Part shown: one piece after another, positions 24,224 to 36,383 of the stretch
How positions within the stretch are numbered: the stretch's first letter is position 1
Layout: each line of letters opens with the position of its first letter
NCBI GenBank assembly: GCA_951804985.1
Contig: OX638134.1
Location: forward strand, 1,922,001-1,986,000
Reading direction: 5' to 3'
DNA from: Dryomyza anilis
Taxonomy: Eukaryota > Arthropoda > Insecta > Diptera > Dryomyzidae
Length of the DNA: 64,000 bases
The notes under the pieces: generated by a model
What the model was told of the DNA's origin: nothing
What the model saw: the letters and a program-made list of their open reading frames with translations, nothing else
The model's database searches: none
Translations under genes and position numbers: made by a program

Positions 24224-26260
24224 TAGTCAAAGAATTTGAATGTTCGAGAAATTTTAAAAATAAGAATTGAGCTAAGCAACGAGATGAAACTTTTTTTAAC
24301 GAAGTTATTTGAGAAAACTTTAAGACATCAAAGGTCTCCGAGACTTGACAGACTGGGTTATATTTAAATAGTTATCTAACTTTAATCTTTAATAACAAAG
24401 TTTAACGAAACAATTCAATTATGAAATATGGACAAAAACTAACATGGAAAACCGAAATCGAAACCGTTACTTGGAACCGATCTAACGAAACCGTTTCGTT
24501 TTAAACCGCCGAAAACGTGGGAGAAAACCGAAATCAAAACCGTTATTTGTTTGGATTTCAACCAACCCTTTCACAAAAGACAACGCAACATGTTGCTGGG
24601 TGGTCGAGTGGCAACAAGTGCGTGCTGCCTGTGCTGCTTATGAAGCGCGCGCTCGCGCCGCTTCCGCTGCACGTAAAGCAGCACCTCCAACTGTGCGAGT
24701 TACGAGTTACATAAACATAAAGGTAGCCAGCCAGCCAGCCAACGTTGAAATTGAATCGTAACATTCATTAGTATCAAAATGCAACACGCAACATGTTCCA
24801 TCAACTTGTCTGTGGGTTCTTTGTGTTGCACCGACAAATAGTTATGCGTTATAATAAAAACGGTTACATATGCATATATAGTATGTTACTCATGCCAGTC
24901 TAGACGCCATTATGTCCAAAGACTTATACGATATATTCCAAAAAAAAACTTTGGCGCAATGACATCAATTCATCTGATCGCATTTCATCAAACCAATTTC
25001 ATCAAACCACAGTCACAGCCCCAACCAAGCAAATAGCCAAGTTAAATAATGTTCGGGTACCTTTGCTAGAGCTCAAGGACACCGCGGTCACATCAAAGCC
25101 AGTGATGATCGGTCGGTCGTACGGTCACATGCTGCTTCTAGCGATGGATTTGTCATATGTATGAAACATGGGTTCGATCGTAGTCGTCGGTCGTCGAGAC
25201 GCATTTGTGATTTCTATAAAAGGCACTCTGCGCATGTTCGCTGACTCTGCACCTCCGAATTGCGTCCACCCCGCGTTCGCGACCCGCGTCATTGTGCCAC
25301 AAGTAGCATCTCATTACATGTGCCAGCGATAGCAGAAAAAATACGATATGTTCTGCCTTTTATCGTTTGATGTTGTTGATAAATTGTTGCGTTGCTGCTT
25401 TTTGTCAAGTGTTAACATTGCTGTCAATGAGTTTGTCAGCATTGCGCTGTTTTAGTCATACTGTGGATGGGATTTTGCGGCTTGGCATAGGAGATAGGAG
25501 AAATGTCATTAAAAATATTTATTTTAATAACGTCATTGAATTTTAGGCAACTCCCTAGTTCACTGATATATTAAATACAATTCAATCGGTTTATATCCCA
25601 ATTGAATTTACAAATTTTTAAAATTGAATGGGTCTGGCCAGACCCATTTTAATTTTGATGTCATTGTTTTTATAGTATTTGTAGTACTATCGTCTTAATT
25701 GCATTAACGTACACATTATATTATCAATCGAATTGCTGGCAACAGCTGTTTTCGCAACTCGCTGGTGGTTTGTATATTCGCTTATTTCGATGTGTGTATT
25801 CGCTTAGGTTGGTGAGAGTATTCGCTTACAGCCGAAAACTTATTTTAATTAATTAATTGATCAAAAATTAAAGGAAATTAAGGTAGCCTAAGAGAAACAA
25901 ATACATTTTTTATTCCTTTATTTTTTATATATTTGTTTTTATTTTATTTTAATTTAATTTATTTTTTATTTTACTACTTGTTGTTCGAAGAACCGCGTTC
26001 ACACGTCACCAATTGAGCTATATATAGTGAAATGATATGATAAACACAAATAAGAGAGGAATATCGAAGTCAAAGTCATTCGCGCGATGTGCGGAAAAAC
26101 GACCCAATGAACCGAATAGGCAGTTTACTGACTGTGAAGAATCTGTAAAACTGTAGTGTCTTTAAAACTGTGTAGTTTGTGAATACGGTGTATGCTATAG
26201 AATTTACATATACACCAACCCATAGCATATACACCAACCGCAATTTCTTTTTAACTGCAA
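24224..26260. other. Gene-free stretch with one TATA-like site
   Basis: No supported gene. A small AAACCG-repeat patch lies at 24450-24545, CCAGCCAGCCAGCC at about 24727-24740, and an imperfect 34-bp duplication of CATAGCATATACACCAACC sits near 26200-26240. The 24560-25350 part is GC-richer than average. Confidence 0.5.
25215..25223 (+). promoter_or_regulatory. TATA-box-like site
   Basis: TATAAAAGG is a near-consensus TATA box in a GC-richer stretch. No convincing initiator is 25-30 bp downstream and no open frame follows, so a promoter here is only a possibility (for example for a 5' non-coding exon). Confidence 0.25.
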
Positions 26261-26360
26261 ATAGCAAATGTTTTCATTAAATTACTGAATTTCATTGCTG
26301 GACTGATTAATGACATGCATTAATATCGGTTGCTCGGTACGTCGATTATTTTTTTCTGTG
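26261..26360. mobile_element. CACAGAAAAAA-family MITE, right-end fragment (copy 3)
   Basis: About 100 bp match the right end of the elements at 11296-11674 and 20964-21321, from ATAGCAAATGTTTTCATTAA to the terminal TTCTGTG, followed by TA. The left part is missing. Confidence 0.8.
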
Positions 26361-27229
26361 TAAGGGTTAAAATAAAGAAATGCTCTTTTTTCTATATCAA
26401 TTTTATTATTCGACTTGTGTAAACCAAATTTTATTGGACTGATTGAATGGTTTTTCTTTTTTTTTCGACACAACAAATATTTGGATTGCGTAACTATTTT
26501 CAAGACCGTATAAATTCCAGATCTCGCATTGTTATTAAATTTGAATACAACCAGAAATATTACTGTTATAATCAAAATATAACATATAGCTTTTTAACAA
26601 ATCTTCAATAGAATTTAATTTTAAAAGTCGACTCATATCTTAAGTTGGACATAATTTTTTGATTATTGGTAACGCTGAGAGACTGAAGATAATCAGAAAT
26701 ATTTATCTACAAAAATTTGTCAGTTCATTAAACTGAAACCTGATTTTTTTTATATAAAGGAATACTTAATAAACAAATCGGAAATCTTAAAAAAAATAAA
26801 TAAATATATATATTTTTTTTAATGCTACAGCCGGAAGTGTAAAATAATTAATATAAAGACGGGATAAATAAATAATCACTTTATCAGCCAATATTTGTTT
26901 TGTATTTTACTTATTTTTTAAAAATATCCATTCACTCAAATAGTACTGAAATAACAATTTGCGCAGCCCTGCATGAAACTGCGCAACCCTGTACGAATGA
27001 CATTTGCACAGACTTGGCAGCACTGCAACATACGTAAAGAAGGGCAGAGCAAACACAGCAGCAGAAATTTTCAATTTTCGCTGTAGGAATTATTCGATTA
27101 TATTTTCTTAAAATATCAGAGTTTCAACGAAAAAAAAATTGCCAAATAAAATGTGAAATTGCAGACAGTGCTTGTGCGAATAGTAATCAAGTTTTGTGAA
27201 AACAGTGAGAACAAGAAATTTTCGCAACC
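26361..27229. other. Upstream region and probable 5' UTR of cnk
   Basis: No independent gene. The part next to the cnk start (about 27015-27229) probably holds the promoter and 5' UTR. TTGGCAGCACTGCAACA at about 27014 is loosely similar to the Drosophila core-promoter Motif 1 (GGTCACACT type), which is suggestive only. No TATA box precedes the start codon. Confidence 0.4.
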
Positions 27230-30200
27230 ATGGCCTACATTAATGTGGCAGAGTGGACGCCCGACCAAGTGACTGATTGGCTCAAAGGCAAGGCCCACCT
27301 ATTACCAGTCACCATACATATCTCATCCAAGTATTCTTCATGTTTCTAGGTTTGGACGACACCATGTACAAGTACGTCTACTCTTTTACGAACAACGAAG
27401 TCGGCGGCCAGCAGTTGCTGAACATTCGTCCCTACGAGCTGGAACAGCTGGGCATGAATTCCATAGGTCACCAGGAGATAGTGCTAGAGGCAGTGGAGAA
27501 TTTGCGAAATTTCGTAAGATCACGTTAAGTTACCTTTATAAAATAAAATTTTATTAATATAACTGCTTCTATACTGTTGCTTCTGCGAACAGCACTATAA
27601 TCTGGACAAGGAAAACCTGCAGTTCATGGCGCTGCATGTGGCCACTGCCGCGCGCAATCTGCATCAGCAGCTGGCCAAGCACTGCGACGCCTCCAAGCTC
27701 GAGACACAGATACTCAACGACATCACGCGCACCATTGCAACCATCAAGCCCATCATCGCCTGGCTGGACCGCGCGCCCTTTCAAGGCCAGGGGCAGTTCA
27801 TCGAAATACGTCGTCCCATGCTGCGCCTGGGCCTAGAGATGGCGACTAGCGCACAACGCGATCGCTTTGTGCAGCATCCCGTCGAACAGATCAAAACCTC
27901 AGCCGAGAAACTAGAGCGTCTGGCCAACTTCATCATACAAGATATCACTGATCCGATGCTACTGCAGCCGGCCTCGCTAAATCTGGTAACACTCAAGAAG
28001 CGTGAGTCCGAGCTGGGCTTCAACATAGTCTCCAATTATCATGGCATACATCGCGTCACCGACATCAAGTACAACTCGCCGGCGCACAACTCTGGCAAAA
28101 TCGAGGATGGTGACGAGATCGTGCAGATCAACTACCAGACGGTGGTGGGCTGGCAGTACAAGACCGTGATACTGCAATTGCGTGAATCGCTGCCAGACGT
28201 GCTGCTGACGCTCAAAAAGCGTCCAAAGCACATGAAGATCTATGGACAGATATACATGCAGCCATATAGGCTGCCCAGCAAGAAGCGCGTCATGGCGCAG
28301 CGCTGGGGCGAGAATTTGCCCAGTCCACGCGCCGGCTTCCTCACGGTACCCGACTTCAATCTGCCGCTACAGCTACCGGAGAAGGCGGCAGCAGCTGCGG
28401 CAGCGGCCGCATCCTCCGACACGGATTCCAGCTGCAGCGACATTTTGACGCCTACCGACAACAAGTCGGCGGAGAAGGAGATACGGCTCTACTATCCAAA
28501 GCCGCGCGCGATGTTGCAACGGCGAAACACCATCTGCGGAGACGAGTTGTTCGGCGGTCAGAAGAATGTCGGCGGCGTACCGCTGTGGCATGACCGCAAG
28601 GTGGATCCCGCCTCGCCCAGTCTGCGCGACAAATCGGTGTCCTTTGGTTTTGGTTTGGAGAACACGGCACGTCCGACTACCTGCATTGGCATCGCCAGCG
28701 GTAGCGGCAAATTTGGCAACGACTTGAAGGCAACCTTTGCCGCCAAGGAGGCCATACGCAAGGTGCTCGAGTCAGGTGGCGACAAGCTCAAACTTGCAGA
28801 TGCAGCTGCTGTTGAAGTGGCCGAAAAATCAAAGCCTGGCGTTAGCAAAGTTGTGCGCTTCGGCGTGCATCTGAAGAGTCAGGACTATCCGCGCGTCGAT
28901 GAGAAATACATTTGCAATGTGGAGGACACCATACTAGAAACATTTGAACCGATACCATTTGCCGACGACGAGGATGAGGAGACGTTGCAGGCGCTGCGCG
29001 GCACATCCGAGAATGCATCAGATATTATTGCGGTGCTTGCACAGGTTTCGCAGAGCAATGCACAGCCACTAGTGGAAGCCATCAATACGCATGCGACAGC
29101 AGTGCGTCGTGGCCGCTTGGACAAGAGCCACAGCACACCGGCCTACGACAACTCGGAAGAGGGTGAATCGGACACGCCGCCGCCGGCCATTGAGCCGCGC
29201 AAAGAATTTCTACTCGTAACGCCACCGGTGCCGCCGCCACGCCCAAAGAAACAAAGCGAAATGGCACCCGCCGAGGTGCCACCGCCGCCTCCCAAACCCG
29301 CTAGTCTTAGAGCTTCGATCACGGAAAGCTTTGCAAGGCCTTTGGCGCAAGAGCCGCCAACTCCGCCGCCAGTGGCAGAGCCGATGCCGGCGCCTGTGCC
29401 GCTACCAGCAAAGCCAGCCGCAGTTGTGACCGAACACAATGAGTTGCACACGCCGACCAAAACAAAGACACTGACGCTTAAGAAGAAGAATAGTCTGCTG
29501 TCGAAGCGGCGTAAAATGAATCTGAAATTGCTGGGCACCGGCGACATACAGGGTCACTTGTACCGTCGTACCAAGGATCGACGGGGTGTTACTTTCTGGG
29601 CGCGTCTCTACTTTGTGCTGCTGGACACAAATCTGTATGGCTTTCGCACGAAGGAGGCGCTGAAGGCGAGCAGTTTGATATTTCTGCCGGGCTTTACGGT
29701 GTCCTTGGCCAAGGTAAGTGATGGACATAGTTCACATTCTACTCCGATTGAAGTAGATCAACTCCATTTCATTTGATTTTTAATATTCTACACCGGTAGT
29801 AGTATATTCTACTCCTTTTTATTAATTATACCACATTTAAATTGAAATCTACTCCCTTTTTTGGAAACGTCGCACATTTGTTGATCGATGAGACCGATAT
29901 CTTTAGAAAATGAGTAGAACACATTAATCATTCGAATGGCATACCAATTTCTGAATAAGCCGTATGTTCTAAAATAAATGCATGGCAATTAATTCCAGAA
30001 AAGTTCCATAAAGTCAAAACTCTAATCAGGGATTTATAACGAACCCGACATAATTTGAAAACTGCTGTATTTGTGCAGTAAACACAAAAATTAATTGACA
30101 AAAATATTGTTAAATGAATTTCGATCTATATTTTCAGGAGGTCCACTCAAAACCCTACGCTTTCAAGGTATATCATCCCTCGAAAACGTTCTACTTCGCC

Positions 30201-32465
30201 ACCGAATCACAGGAGGCGCTCAACCAATGGATCGACTTTATACGTCAAGCAACGCTGCAGACGCAGCTGGCTGCCGACAGTGCCGCCTGCGCTGAGATCA
30301 ATATAAAACAACTCTACTCGGAGACGGACAGTTCGGGTGACGAAAACGAAACTACGGTCACAAAAAACCTCTGTACACCCTCGCCGCAGGGTGCTAAAGA
30401 TGCGGCCACATCTATGTTAGCTGCCACCAAAGCAGCCAATACGCCAACAACCACTGCAAAGCACGATAAACGCTACTTGGGCTCGTTGCGCAAGTTCACC
30501 AAGGGCTCCTTCATCTCGAAGAGTTCGGCCCAAGCGGAGCGCAAGCCATCCAGTGACATACCGGTGCCCACGGAACAATATCGCAGCTATCGCAAGGTGC
30601 CTGGCGGCAGCTTCGGCATCCAGATAGGCACCAACACGCCGGGGTATCACGACATTGCCGTGCATCCTTTTGGGAGCAGCGGCAGCAGCAACTGCATGGC
30701 GCAGGAGCAGCCGGCAAGGCCACTGCGCAAGCTGTCGCTCTCGTCCAGTCGCAGTTCAATGATCAGCAATAGCGATTCGATCGCGCTCAGTTTAGGCCCG
30801 CCCACAACAGCAGCGCCTACGCCAACCATAACAGCGCCCACCCCGCAGACAACACCTCCTACTCCACCGCCGCCTGCTGCTGCATCGACGCATAATCGCG
30901 ACAAACCCGCGCATTCGGCATCTTCTTCCTTCGATAGTCCCAGCAAATCGCTGAAAAAGAGCTTTCCGGGCAACTTTATTCACGCCTCGAACCCCAACCT
31001 GGTGGAGTTTGACTTTCAGACCTCCAAGACGCTCGACTACTCGCTGCCGAAGATCAACCCGGCAAACTCCTGGGACGCGCATCAGAACACGCAAGGCTTC
31101 GTGACGCTGAAGGACCTCATGCTGCAGAAACAAGAGGAGGAGGCACAGGAAATGTACAACAATCGCGTCTTGCTGGGCGTGGAGAAGAAAGATGAGGATC
31201 GGCGGCGCCAATTGCAAAAACTACAGGAGGAGGAGAAACAACAGCAGCAACAGCAGGCGGACAGTCAGCAACAGCAACAAAACGAAAAGTGGACGCACAA
31301 GCGGAGTCTGCCCAAGACGCCCGACTATGAGATCAGCTTTAAACCGGACGACGAGGACATAAAGCGCACGCGCACCAAGGAGGGTTTGAAACTGCGCGAC
31401 TTTGGCTACGAACTCATATCGGGTGACGAGCCCATCAGCAAGATAGGGGTCAGTAGTGCACGCCAGAGCGCTGAACTCAGCAACGAGCATAGTTGGACGG
31501 CGGCAATGCGCACGCGTCAACTGCTTAAAACGCAGCAGCTGTTGTTGGCGGCGCAAAAAGCGAAAAAGCACTCGAGCAATAGCTGCTCCTCGACCACTTC
31601 TTCGACTGCTGTCGACGGTGGTGCTAGTGAAAAGCGTGCGGGCAGCTTCAAAAAGAAAGGAAAACTGGAGGCCTTCAAGACCTCGAGTGAGCGCATCTTT
31701 CAGTTTAGCAAACACACCAGCGGCACAGCGTCCTCTATGACCATGACGCTGCCACTGCACAAAAAAGCGGCGCCCGAGAATTCAGGAGGCGGTGGTGGCG
31801 GCATCAAGAAGAGCCACACCTACAACAGCGAATTGAAGGACAAGGCCGGCGTCAAGTACGAAGCACAGCGCAAGAACTCAGCGCCGATGCCCATACTATC
31901 CAAGCTGTCCTTTGCCAGCAGCAACGGCGCCTCTGGCAGCAATAACAACAATAAGTTGGGCGCCAAGGAGAAGAAGCTGCTCGGTTCGCCGCTGTTGCAC
32001 CGTACGCTGTTCGGCAGTCACACACATGGCACAGGCGGTTTATCGCCCGTCACTACGCCCAGTCCTTGCACGGGCAGAGAATACGATCAGGAGATTTTCT
32101 CACAGATCGTGTTCACCAAGGTGCCCAGTTATCATAGCGAAAGTGCAGCCAAATTTCGCAACTTGTCCACGTCGAATTGCAACATCACTGCGCCAGACGT
32201 GGAGGCGCCACCGCCGCCCATCAATGCCAGCGCAGCAGCCACCACTTCGCCGCCACCACCGCTGCCACCACACGAGCGAGATACAACGCGGGCAGCAGCA
32301 GCATCGCCGGCCGCTACGCCCGAGTATCCGCACATGGAATGTCCGCCGGTGTTTGAGCCGGAGATCTATTCGCTGACCGATCCCAATGCGAACTTTACCT
32401 TTCTGCGTCGGCGCAACAACAACAGCAACAGTGGTGCTGGCGATGACGAAGAAGAGCCGCAATAA
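27230..32465 (+). CDS. cnk: Connector enhancer of KSR (CNK), complete, four exons
   Basis: CNK is a cytoplasmic, membrane-associated scaffold that helps RAS activate RAF by organising the RAF-KSR-MEK complex downstream of receptor tyrosine kinases. Exons: 27230-27287, 27350-27513, 27593-29713, 30138-32465; about 1,556 residues, close to the length I recall for the Drosophila protein. SAM lies at residues 7-73 (known partner in flies: HYP/Aveugle), CRIC about 84-175, PDZ about 205-285 with an ELGF carboxylate-binding loop at 214-217, and PH about 725-822, split by intron 3, with its conserved Trp at 812. Other features are a nine-Ala run (339-347), Pro-rich SH3-type segments (618-645), a charged and Gln-rich probable coiled coil (about 1106-1166), and Tyr1205 in a YELI context, equivalent to the described Src42A-binding tyrosine of Drosophila CNK. 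The start is the Met opening the conserved MAYIN sequence; the stop is TAA at 32463-32465. Confidence 0.95.
27288..27349 (+). other. cnk intron 1, apparent GC-AG intron
   Basis: Conserved SAM sequence requires joining ...DWLK to GLDD. The only junction that does so is CTCAAAG at 27287 to GTTTGG at 27350. The intron therefore starts GCAAGG and ends TTTCTAG, with GC instead of GT at the donor. No GT donor near 27280-27300 keeps the frame. AG before the junction and GCAAG after it match the consensus of GC-AG introns. Length is 62 nt. Confidence 0.85.
27514..27592 (+). other. cnk intron 2 (79 nt)
   Basis: Donor GTAAGA after TTC (Phe74), acceptor CGAACAG before CAC (His75). Phase 0. It joins the end of SAM to the linker leading to CRIC. 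Confidence 0.9.
29714..30137 (+). other. cnk intron 3 (424 nt), within the PH domain
   Basis: Donor AAG|GTAAGT at 29713/29714, acceptor TTTTCAG|GAG at 30137/30138, phase 0. It divides the PH domain after ...VSLAK; the next exon begins EVHSKPYAF. It contains short repeats of TCTACTCC-type sequence (29740-29860) and no gene. Confidence 0.92.
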
Positions 32466-33388
32466 GCTGTGCAAATTTAGCAATATATATTATTTACTCT
32501 ATTTTATTATTATTATAATTATTATTAATGACCAATACTCCACAAGTCTTCCCGCCCTATGTTTATATGTGATTCGGTTTTATTATTATTGGCTGTAAAT
32601 ATGATGATCATTCCAAAGTGGTCTCAATATACGCAGGTTTAGTCCTTCAATGCGCCCATTTTTGATTTTAGAAATGAATTTAAAGTCTGATATTTTGTTA
32701 AAAAGAGTAAATATTACACGTCCAAAAGTAGTAGTCTGCGTTTTAATATAAATTCAGTTCAACTTGTTTTTATTTTATACCAAAATCTGTATTAACTCAA
32801 AATTAAATGCTATTTAAATGTTTGTTTTTGGCTTGGAAAAAGTTTCCAAATATTTTTATATAATATGTCTTTGATTATAATCGAGAATTTATGGTTTTCT
32901 TTTGCCGGAGAATACGAATTTACCGAAAAGTAGTTATGTGGTTTGTCAGCTGACCAATCATTAAATTGTGTCATCATTATGAAACACAACAAAAAACATT
33001 GAGTGAAATTATTAAACGAAATAATAAGTAGTGCCTTTTGGATGCGCTCAACGCAATTATTTAGCTGTTACTTTGCCCATTTATAGAAATTATTGTAGTC
33101 TACAACAAAAAAAATGAAGAAAAACACGAGCACTTGAATGAAATAAATACTCCACCCAATCCTTTATCCTTTGCGCACCTCACTCGAAATTTAGTTTTAC
33201 CTATATAATATATGTTCAATACTGTATATTCTTATTAAATGTAAAAGCACTTTATTCTCTTCCGATTCTAAATCTATTTTAATTCCTAAGCAACGTAGAA
33301 ATATGTGTACTCACTCTTATATATATATATATCCAGTCTCTAAATGCTATATGTAATCATTTATATATTGTAAAAATATACTAATAAA
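32466..33388 (+). other. Probable cnk 3' UTR with poly(A) signals
   Basis: AT-rich non-coding sequence after the cnk stop. Perfect AATAAA hexamers at 33142-33147 and 33383-33388 are the likeliest poly(A) signals. The actual end cannot be fixed without transcript data. Confidence 0.5.
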
Positions 33389-36060
33389 GAAATATATATA
33401 GATAATTCTGTGTTATGTACTATGGGGGATTGAAAAAGCAATCATTACGAATTAAAGTTCGGATCGTAATTAATTAAAATCAATCGAGATTTTTGGTTAT
33501 AACTAGGCGAAAATTAACACCGATAAATCATACATATTAATTGAAATTGAGTAACCTTTTATATGCACCAAATGAAGATAATAATTAAGAATGTGTCCAT
33601 TATAGCAAATTTAATCGATTTTTGGTTTTTAGTGGGGTATTGTTTTGACCTTTTCTGGTAATTTGAAGGTTCTGTTAATTTTTTTATAACCGTTCATCCC
33701 GTGACCTAGAGGTTTGTCTTCTTAACTTAATCAGCGACTTCTGATCTTTATCGGTGGAGTGATGGCTTTCTTATGGGGGTCATGGAGATATCGTCGGTTA
33801 TAATTTTTTTGTATTACTTCATCCGCTCATTCGTGGAGAAGGGCATCAGGTGGGAATTTATCTTTAATATACTTTTATAGAAAAATTGGGTTTTATAAAA
33901 TCAATTTTTTAATTTTTAAAGGAATGGAAGGTGATTGCGATGAATTTATTTTGGTTTTTTTGAAGCTCCTTTTCCTGCTGGAGATGTACTTATAAAAAAC
34001 GTATATACCACTCTTATTCTTCGTTTTTGTCGGGCAGGGGGAAGTCTCCGAGACAATCAAGGGGACAATATGCGTATTTGTCTGTTCGAATGTCTCATTT
34101 TTAATATAATAAAGATTCAGAAAAAACTCACCTGTTGATGGTTTTTATGTGTGGCAAGGTTAGGGTGAAATTATTTGTTTCATTTTGAAACGTTTGTTTA
34201 TAAATTGCACATTTTGAAACAAGTTTAACACATTTTGTAAAGCACTTTTAACTATGTAGGAGACAACACAAGACCTTGAAGATAAATTTAACTTTTATTT
34301 TTTAATTTGGCACTTTTCAAGGTAGATCGCTTTATTTTGCAAATATTGAGACCTCATACATTACAACACATTCTTCATGATTTCAACTTTTTATTTTATT
34401 CCACAATTTTAACACAGTTTTTGTAAAGCACTTTTAACAATCATAGGCGACAACACCAGGACAGAAGAACACTTTTTATAATTTGCTACTTTTCAAGGTT
34501 GATCACTTTTTTTGGGCGATATGATGAGCACATAAAAAAACACTTAAATTATACATGATTTCAATTTTTTTATGAAACACTTATTTACCACTCTTATTTA
34601 TCATGTATTTAATACTAATCCAAAAGATACAGTATGTTTTTTGCTTTGGAAATTGTTTTTTACCAATTCTAATTAGTTTAAAATAACGTGCAATATTATT
34701 TTTCTTTGCAGCGATGACAATGATAGCCAGTGTTGTAAACGCTTTACTTCAAAGCTAGAGTTGCCAGAAGCACATAGTTGCCAACCAAAATATCCACGAA
34801 AAATAAAATGAAATACTTTTTTCCCAAAAGACTTATAAAGAGTCCACACGTTGTAATTTTGATTGATTTATTTACCACTGTAATTAAAAACTACCTCAAA
34901 AATTCCCACAGTCATTTAAAATTAGCACAAAAATACCAAAGCAAATAAAATTAAGGCAAAATACCACACAATTAATATTGAAAATTAAAAACTACTTAGA
35001 AAAACCACAACTTAATTTTTTCACTTAACAAGTTGGTGCGCTCGATATGTTTAAATCACCAAATTTGTATTTCGTGTGTTCTTAAATTGTAATTCTATAT
35101 AAAAAAAAAAAAAAAAACAAAAAAAGCTTATAAAAATTCCCGTTGGAATTTCCTTTCCCACAGCACAGAGATGCATTTTAGAAAATAAAAATGTATCATC
35201 TAAATAAAAATAAAAACTTACGATTTAAAATAAAAACGTACTTTTGTAAAAAAACATTTTCAGGGCAGCCGAAAAAAAATTTGGAAAAGTACAAAATATT
35301 CCCATCGGATCACAACTGACCACAAAAAAATATAGGACAGACAGAAAAATGTACAAAAAGTAGAAAATATTCGAGTCGGATTCAAAATATACAAAATTTT
35401 CCCGTCGGATGACAAATGACGACCTAAAAATAAAAATAAAGGACAGACAGAAAAATTTTCAAAAGGTTGTTGTTGATCTTTTGTATGCAATTCTTTATGC
35501 GAGAGTGTGATGCACTGCACTAAACAGTAAGCGCAGTCAATTGATGTTCTCTTTTTCATATGGTTGTTGTAATTTAGTTTTTAGCTCTTTCTGGCGTTAT
35601 TTGTTCTAACATTTTAAAAAATAAGTAGAGCACGCACTACATCTGATTAATACGAATCGTTTGATACCAGTATCATTAAGAAATGTAGTATGTTCAGAAA
35701 TACGGCCGGTTAGTGCAAGACAAAAAAAAAACACGTTTTGTTTTATTAATATAGATTCTTTTTAATTTATTTATATTTTTAAAATTTTTTAAACAATATC
35801 ATAATTTTCATGTACAAAAAGTACTTTCAATGGTCTATCTTTCGAATTCAATTATAAAAATCTAATATAAGTTAAAATGCAAATTTTTATAAAATTTCGA
35901 ATTCTATTTTCATGTTTGAATATAGGTAGAAATTTAAATTGTAGTAAAATTTTAAATTTAATTTTAAAATTAGAATATAAGTTGAAATTAAAATTTTTGT
36001 AAAATTTCGATTTCAATCAGTTTCAGTTTTTTCTCATATATTGCAATTTTCGATATGGTA
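33389..36060. other. cnk-MED1 intergenic region
   Basis: No supported gene. It includes a diverged direct duplication (about 34220-34390 and 34410-34575, sharing GTAAAGCACTTTTAAC and ACTTTTCAAGGT blocks). A second small duplication (about 35275-35360 and 35390-35460) shares AAAATATTCCC/AAAATTTTCCC and GGACAGACAGAAAAAT. Poly-A lies at 35101-35118. Confidence 0.55.
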
Positions 36061-36068
36061 ATATATGG

Positions 36069-36155
36069 CTTAGCCGACCAAATCCACTGCGGCGGCGACG
36101 GCTGTTGAAATTTCACGGCGGCTGCCTTCAGCCGGCTTTTAGCCGCTCGGCTAAG
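36069..36155. repeat. Nested inverted repeats upstream of MED1
   Basis: CTTAGCCGA (36069-36077) pairs exactly with TCGGCTAAG (36147-36155). Inside, CGGCTG (36099-36104) pairs with CAGCCG (36129-36134). The segment is conspicuously GC-rich against AT-rich flanks and lies just before the probable MED1 5' exon donor. It could be an RNA stem in the leader or a promoter palindrome. Confidence 0.6.
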
Positions 36156-36193
36156 ATCATTGTTAGTTGCTGTTGTATTCTATACTGAAAATG

Positions 36194-36360
36194 GTGAGCT
36201 TTACTTTTTAATATATTTTATTGTTATTAAGCAATTATGAACTAATGAAATTATTAATGTACAAGCACAACATGACAATGTACTACTAAAACTAGAAATT
36301 CAAAGCCTTGAAGCGACTTGAGTGACAGCCTCCATTTTATATTTTTTTTTACTTCTACAG
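36194..36360 (+). other. Probable 5' UTR intron of MED1 (167 nt)
   Basis: A good donor, AATG|GTGAGC, follows 36193, and a strong acceptor (a T-rich run then ACTTCTACAG) ends at 36360, 24 nt before the first MED1 ATG. If used, the upstream exon ends exactly in ATG and would start a five-codon upstream frame that stops in the next exon. This is inferred from signals only. Confidence 0.45.
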
Positions 36361-36383
36361 ACGCCAAATTATTAAAATTTATT

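Noticed and set aside
31221..31760. 179-codon minus-strand frame opposite cnk
   Set aside because: A shadow of the cnk coding exon; the plus strand encodes a recognised protein.
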